A stretch of 64,000 nt of DNA from Saksenaea vasiformis B4078 (Eukaryota > Mucoromycota > Mucoromycetes > Mucorales > Saksenaeaceae), in assembly GCA_000697055.1 (NCBI GenBank), contig JNDT01001467.1:58181-122180 (forward strand). The letters are read 5' to 3'. Position 1 is the first letter of the stretch. Every line of letters begins with the position of its first letter. Made by a program: the position numbers and the translations under genes. The notes beneath the pieces were generated by a model. That model was not told the DNA's origin. It saw nothing but the letters and a program-made list of their open reading frames with translations, and made no database searches. Positions 59,345-64,000 of the stretch are shown here, piece after piece.

Positions 59345-60785
59345 TTATTCGAAAATCTTAAGTATGGCAGGGCCATGATTGGAATTGACTACAGCCAGAG
59401 AACCTGACCGATCCTTATAATAGCCAGTTTTGTAAGTATATCCATACTTAGTAACGTGCACGTCTTCCGGGTTGGAAGACTCAATTGTGGCTTGACCTGT
59501 CCAGCTATGGATCGAGAATAAGCCTTGGAATCGGTCGGCAGGCTATGGAGAACATCTCAGTTTTCTTCTCAGGTGGGTAAAGTCTTTGTTACTAACCAAT
59601 TCGACAGTGGCTGGCCCCACAGCTGTCGAGGCTGTAATGTTAGTAGAGTCTCCTGGAGTTACATGAACATGGACGTGGCCACGTAACGATCCTGCTGTAA
59701 ACTTGTTGGACGTTTCATAATGTCCGTGAACAGAACCGTGGAAGACACCCAATGTAATTTCGTCGGCTCGCACCGTCTAGAACTCCATTGTTTTAAAATA
59801 TTGTTGTCAATCAGACTGGACAGTACCTCGAAATGTATTTTGCCATGACCAACACCCGCTATTAGTTTATGAAACTTTGTATCGGCATCTCCTCCGATCT
59901 CTCCGTGCCTGGCATGTATGGTCAGCTCTTCGTAGGACTTTAATTCGGTAGGTAATGCAATATCGATGTGGAAAGTAACGCATGCATCGTTCTTTGAACA
60001 TTTGTGACTGGCACGTTTTGCTTCCACATTGTATTGTCCATTGTTATCAAAATTGCTCACTGTCACTTGCTTCAAGAGCTTTTTATGGTTGGCATACACA
60101 GTGACATTGACTCGGATATCATCTTCGTCCCTGTCTTGGCGTACAGCAACAGTACCTTTGGAGAAGTCGCCGTCGACGTGCACTTTCGCATGACCAAAAG
60201 CAAGTGGGTCAAATTGAAATACATGAGAACGCGATACACTCTGCTCAAGATTACAAGTCGAATGACGATGGGGAGGCCGTGGATGCTTCAAGTGCTCTGG
60301 TTTCCGTTTGTGTTTAGCAGATAGTGCAATTTTAAACCTTTTTCTATTACCTGGAGGAAAAGCAATGCCCATTTTCCTATTGTGAAAGCATTGCCCATGG
60401 GCATCAAACGATTGTTCAAGATCTTGCATAAATTGAGCTAATTCCACTGGACCTTGCATTTCGGCTATATCATCTGGATAACTCATGGTTACCTCGGACG
60501 ATTGGACATGATGGCTCCATGTAGGAAACTATAGAATAGTTCTTGTCACTTTGTGTTTATTATTCAGCATATGAAACATACGTTCCAGTCCCAACGCTTC
60601 AGTTGAATGAAAATGAGAAGGCCGAAAAGACTGCTCAGAAAAACATATTTCCATACAGCTTGACCTTTATTGATCAGCTTCTTGCTATTTCAGTATAAAA
60701 AAATAGACTTACCTTTCCTATTTCGTGAAGGAGGGGCAGTTGTGTCATTTGATGTTACAGTGGTGTGGTGTCTTTTTTCTTCCAT
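59345..60785 (-). CDS. type II membrane protein with adhesin-like beta ectodomain
   Basis: Five minus-strand exons: 60785-60713, 60664-60583 (the left edge may be off by one), 60528-59827, 59776-59597, 59542-59345; about 411 aa. A short polar cytosolic N-terminus (MEEKRHHTTVTSND) leads to one membrane helix (YVFLSSLFGLLIFIQL). The rest is predicted outside the membrane. It is rich in short His/Val/Gly strands (HARHGEIGG, GVGHGKIHFE, VFHGSVHGHYE, GSLRGHVHVHV), a layout like DUF4097-type right-handed beta repeats. The last exon ends GPAILKIFE. Similar single-pass proteins of unknown function occur in zygomycetes. No catalytic motif is visible. Confidence 0.72.
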
Positions 60786-61097
60786 GCTTAGATTTCAAAA
60801 AAAAAAGGATGTAATGTAATAAAAAAAAAAAGAAGGAAGGGTTTAAGAAATGGGACGTTTCAAAACCTCGCCACTAGCATTAGATATCGATGCATGACGC
60901 AAATGGTCTCCTTTGTTCTCCCGCATTATCCAATGAAACGATTGGACTGTCGTGTTGCATTACTCTTACTTGATGTTTGTTTCTGAAGGGAACGACCGAA
61001 GAAACGTACCTATTATGAATTTTGTTCCTCGAGACAAGACTAGTACTCTAAATTTGTTTAACGAAAGATTCCCAAGAGTAGACAATCGATAAATAGC
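60786..61097. other. intergenic region
   Basis: A-runs just upstream of the membrane-protein gene; no gene seen. May include decayed upstream parts of the adjacent transposase. Confidence 0.4.
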
Positions 61098-61439
61098 GTG
61101 AGAGTCAAATTTTGGCTGTTACTAAAACCTGTAGTACCTACTACCCATACATCCGAGGACATAGCCAAATACGTAGAATCTCGCGGTTACCGCTGCTCGT
61201 ATTTGCCTACATATTCTCCTGAGCTCCATCCGATCGAGCAATTCTGGTCAGTGGTCAAAAGCAAAAAGTTTTTCGAGAAGGGAACGTTGAGGACCCGGGT
61301 CAGTGAAGCTTCTAATAGCTTGAAACTATGTGATTTTAAACGGATTATTAGACATTCTCATAAATGCTTTTGGACAAGTGTCGTAATGGGCAAGCACGCT
61401 GAAGAAGTTTTCTTTCTACGGAAACCAGGGTGTTTGTGA
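61098..61439 (+). mobile_element. Tc1/mariner-type (DDE) transposase fragment
   Basis: The frame carries the C-terminal signature of DDE superfamily transposases of the Tc1/mariner type. It contains HTSEDIAKYVESRGY, then LPTYSPELHPIEQFW, which holds the last catalytic acidic residue, then VKSK. The N-terminal DNA-binding part and the first two catalytic Asp regions are missing, and the usual DNAPIH is altered (VPTTHTS). The element is therefore inactive. No terminal inverted repeats were identified by eye. Confidence 0.8.
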
Positions 61440-61667
61440 CTAAAAAAAAGCAAATGGTAGTCCTCTTTTGAAGACCTGGTTCAACCTGGATGATACTTGA
61501 GGTAACGTGTTCCACCTTGTTCATGATCACGCTTGATTTACATCTCCACAACAAAATACGTCAGTCAAGGGTACAGAGTTTTGCGTTGAAAAATATACTT
61601 TTTGGGGGAAGCGGATATACTTTCAAATTTTGATCAATAAAGTATCGTGTGCTCTTGCACCACTGAG

Positions 61668-61850
61668 GAGGATGGCCATATCTCTCGGAACGTTCGAAAG
61701 TTGAGTGAATGCTGCGTGTTCGCACATCAGACGTCGTCTCTTTCAAACGACCCCTTCTAAATAAAATGAGTGCGTCCTCTTTAGAGACGTTTGTGCTATC
61801 GTACAGCGGCGATCGTTTCAATCAACCATATTTCTTGGAACATCGGCGAC
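61668..61850 (-). repeat. dispersed repeat family B, better preserved copy
   Basis: Homologous by eye to 47365-47560. Here the minus strand is open from about 61815 to 61561 with protein-like sequence (VSKEDALILFRRGR, RSERYGHPPQW), suggesting the family derives from a coding mobile element. It lies between the transposase fragment and the Fanzor relic. Confidence 0.5.
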
Positions 61851-62210
61851 CGCTCAGACGCTGCATATTTATTCGATTTGGAAAACAATTTTATATCTGT
61901 AAAACTCCTGGATATCCGCTCTGCAATACACTGTCACCAGTTACGGTTGCTATATAGTGATACAGAAATTTCCTATTATTACCTTCTCGCCGGCGACTAT
62001 GTACGCGACGGTCTGCACGAGTGGGATTGCTGTATATCTCAAATGCAAATATATACGAAAAATCGACAACAAGATAGCTCCTTTTATTCATTGTATCTAA
62101 TTGCATCATGTCACATTGATACTAGATTTTCCGCAACATCATTGGAATGGCCCCAGAAAGCAAAGCACGGATGGATTACAACAAAACTGGCGTCACAGGA
62201 GGATGGTGGG

Positions 62211-62233
62211 ATATATATATATATATATATATA
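62211..62233. repeat. (AT)11 microsatellite
   Basis: Uninterrupted AT units between the mobile-element relics. Confidence 0.9.
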
Positions 62234-62476
62234 AACCGACATTAACACAAGATTGTCCTTGCCAATCGGACGACTAAGGCGGAGAAACCCGAATACGTGC
62301 CCATGCAAGTGGTAGATACCAGTAACAGTGTCCGTTCATCTCCATCCAAACCGAGGGTCTGACCATCATTGACTACAGTCGCCTGACAAAAAAATTGGCA
62401 ATGAGTTTCAAAATTATTTGATAAAACATGGCTTACCTGTAAACTTCTAGCGTGTTTTTGTTACACGGATAGAGAG

Positions 62477-64000
62477 CTACGGAAGGAATATGGCTGGGCG
62501 TTCTTGACCACCAGCTTCCACCGTGGCAATATAGTGCATGTTGCGGCTGGCATTGACATCGCGCTGCCACAGTGTACCACAGCTATTACAAGCGAGTACA
62601 CTGTACAACGTTCCGTCAATGTTATCCAGCTGCAGGTTTTCGAGGCTCTTGTTGCGGCAGAATGAGCACACCTAAAAAGAAAAAACATAAGAATAAGTTC
62701 AACTGGACTGTATGCACAATGAGGGCTGTATCTTGGACGTGTTGTACTCTTTCATATTCACCATCACCAACAAGCCTTGCCGCTCAGCACGCTTGAGTAC
62801 CTTGCGACATCCGTCAGCGAGGCCTGACACCTTTCCACGCATACTGGTCTGGAACTTGGCATTACCAAATGCAGTTAAAGGGATCTTGTTGCTTGGTGCT
62901 GACAATGGTGCTTTACGCCATTTTCTACAGTATATCTCGTAAACCGATCTCGAGCATCTAAACACATTTCAATACCTCGTCTTTGGATTATCTCTTTTCG
63001 GTCTTCTACAAAATTTAGATATATAAGCAAATAAGGTACAGTGATTGCTCGTTCAGGAACATACTTGGTGCCTTTCTTTTTTCTCTTCCTTTGGTTTCTT
63101 CGTCTAGATTTAGTCTCTTGATTGTGTTTTCGTCGTTTTGTTGTTAGCCTCCGTCTATTGTACTTTCTTTCCGCCGTCCAAAAAGATATTGATCATCTCA
63201 GCTTCTGCTCGCTGTCTACCGATATAATTGAGAAATCTCAGAGATGTAGTCTTTCATCGTAAAAACGGAAAAGTTGCGGTAATCGCGGTAAAAGTGACCG
63301 CACGAATGTAGTCAAGGTCTCAATGTCGGCTGTTTTGTTAGTCATAATTCCTTGTTCAATTGCTTGTATTTCTTCTTCTAGTTTCATTTGCAGAATTTTG
63401 GCATTTGTATTTCGATATCCAGCCATCGTGTAGAATTCTGCGGTTGACATCCTTCGTTGCTCATGCGAGTTTGTGCCATGACCGTTGCTGGCGACATAAA
63501 CTTCCGTCATACCGGGGTCGGCGCCCCACAGCTCGAACGAATGTTCCAGGTCCCAGGTGTCAAAATTACTAGTCTCGAGATCAGGTAAACGATCGTTCTC
63601 ATGAATGCCACGAGCGAACACAAAATCGACTGCGTAACCATCAGTTCTCAGTAGATTCGTGAAAATCTCAGGGGGACTATCCGACTCCAAATCTTCTAAC
63701 AAACTATTTCAATGCATTAAAAACGCACTACTAATTTTTCTCTTTCTTACCTTCTGCAACGGATCTTGTTAAAGTCCATGATTGATGCGGACTGCCGTGT
63801 TGCCATTTTATACTGTGCTGTAGTCCGGTCATCGCCCTCTGGTTCCGCAATTAGAGGGATATCGCTCTGACGTAGTAACTGTCGAAACGTTTGGATATCG
63901 ATAGTGACATACTGCCTTCTGAGACCATACGTCGGCATCAAGGAAAACACGCGACGTTGCTTCGCTATTAAGAAGGATTCAGGTAAAAAGCACTCCTCCC
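62477..64000 (-). pseudogene. Fanzor (eukaryotic TnpB-like RuvC nuclease) gene, decayed and cut by the window edge
   Basis: Fanzors are eukaryotic relatives of the transposon nuclease TnpB, guided by an RNA made from the 3' end of the element. Read on the minus strand. An open exon runs from the edge to 63751 (LPESFLIAKQRRVFSLMPTYG). A 47-nt intron (63750-63704) leads to a second block with the RuvC-I motif WGADPGMTEVYVA (Asp codon 63517-63519). A later block has FGNAKFQTSMRG and the RuvC-II motif VNMKEYNTSK (Glu 62747-62749). The last block has a zinc ribbon (CSFC...CNSCG) and RuvC-III WQRDVNASRNM (Asp 62558-62560), and stops at 62477. The frame is broken at 63238-63240, and 62966-63237 is not open in a single frame. 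No matching donor precedes 62671. The catalytic residues survive although the gene does not look translatable as a whole. Confidence 0.75.

Noticed and set aside
1..64000. tRNA, rRNA or CRISPR arrays
   Set aside because: No tRNA B-box-like motif in a plausible cloverleaf, no rRNA core sequence and no regularly spaced direct repeats were seen by eye.

Overview
The window is nuclear DNA from a filamentous fungus. Genes are compact and intron-rich. Introns are mostly 41-82 nt, with GT-AG ends and three apparent GC-AG cases. The gene set is eukaryotic: EMC3, signal peptidase SPC1, CDC123, CstF50, Fis1, Mis12, Apc8 and Spa2. A secreted pepsin-like protease of rhizopuspepsin type, a UPF0658 membrane protein and a Fanzor-type relic make an early-diverging filamentous fungus of the Mucoromycota the best guess. 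That assignment is inference; no rRNA or tRNA marker was found.

Layout. 0-6.3 kb (+): three unrecognised small genes, a short-chain dehydrogenase and CDC123. 6.4-6.8 kb (-): SPC1, a four-exon gene whose exons are too short to stand out as ORFs. 8.6-10 kb (+): secreted aspartic protease, followed by EMC3 (-) at 10-11.1 kb. 12.2-15.5 kb (-): a large intronless PPR protein. 16.3-16.9 kb (+): a GPI-anchored cysteine-rich protein. 17.5-21.1 kb (-): UPF0658 membrane protein and an HP1-like chromodomain protein. 21.1-24.7 kb is gene-poor. 24.8-26 kb (-): sphingolipid delta-4 desaturase. 26.3-29.3 kb is gene-poor. 29.3-33.2 kb: CstF50 (+) converging on malic enzyme (-). 34.1-35.4 kb (-): RING-H2 ubiquitin ligase. 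37.2-44.2 kb (+): FIS1, a possible SET-like protein, a coiled-coil nuclear protein and an F-box/DUSP protein. 44.5-45.7 kb (-): BTB protein. 45.7-48.3 kb: repeats. 48.3-49.3 kb (+): MIS12. 52.3-52.9 kb (-): CS-domain protein. 53.7-58.9 kb (+): APC8 and SPA2. 59.3-60.8 kb (-): type II membrane protein. 61-64 kb: mobile-element relics, namely a Tc1/mariner fragment, a dispersed repeat and a decayed Fanzor gene that runs off the right edge.

Most genes are independent housekeeping functions: ER membrane insertion and processing (EMC3, SPC1), translation factor assembly (CDC123), chromosome segregation and cell cycle (MIS12, APC8), polarity (SPA2), mRNA 3'-end formation (CstF50), mitochondrial fission (FIS1) and carbon and sphingolipid metabolism. 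The most notable non-housekeeping feature is the Fanzor relic at the right edge. It still encodes all three RuvC acidic residues and the zinc ribbon.
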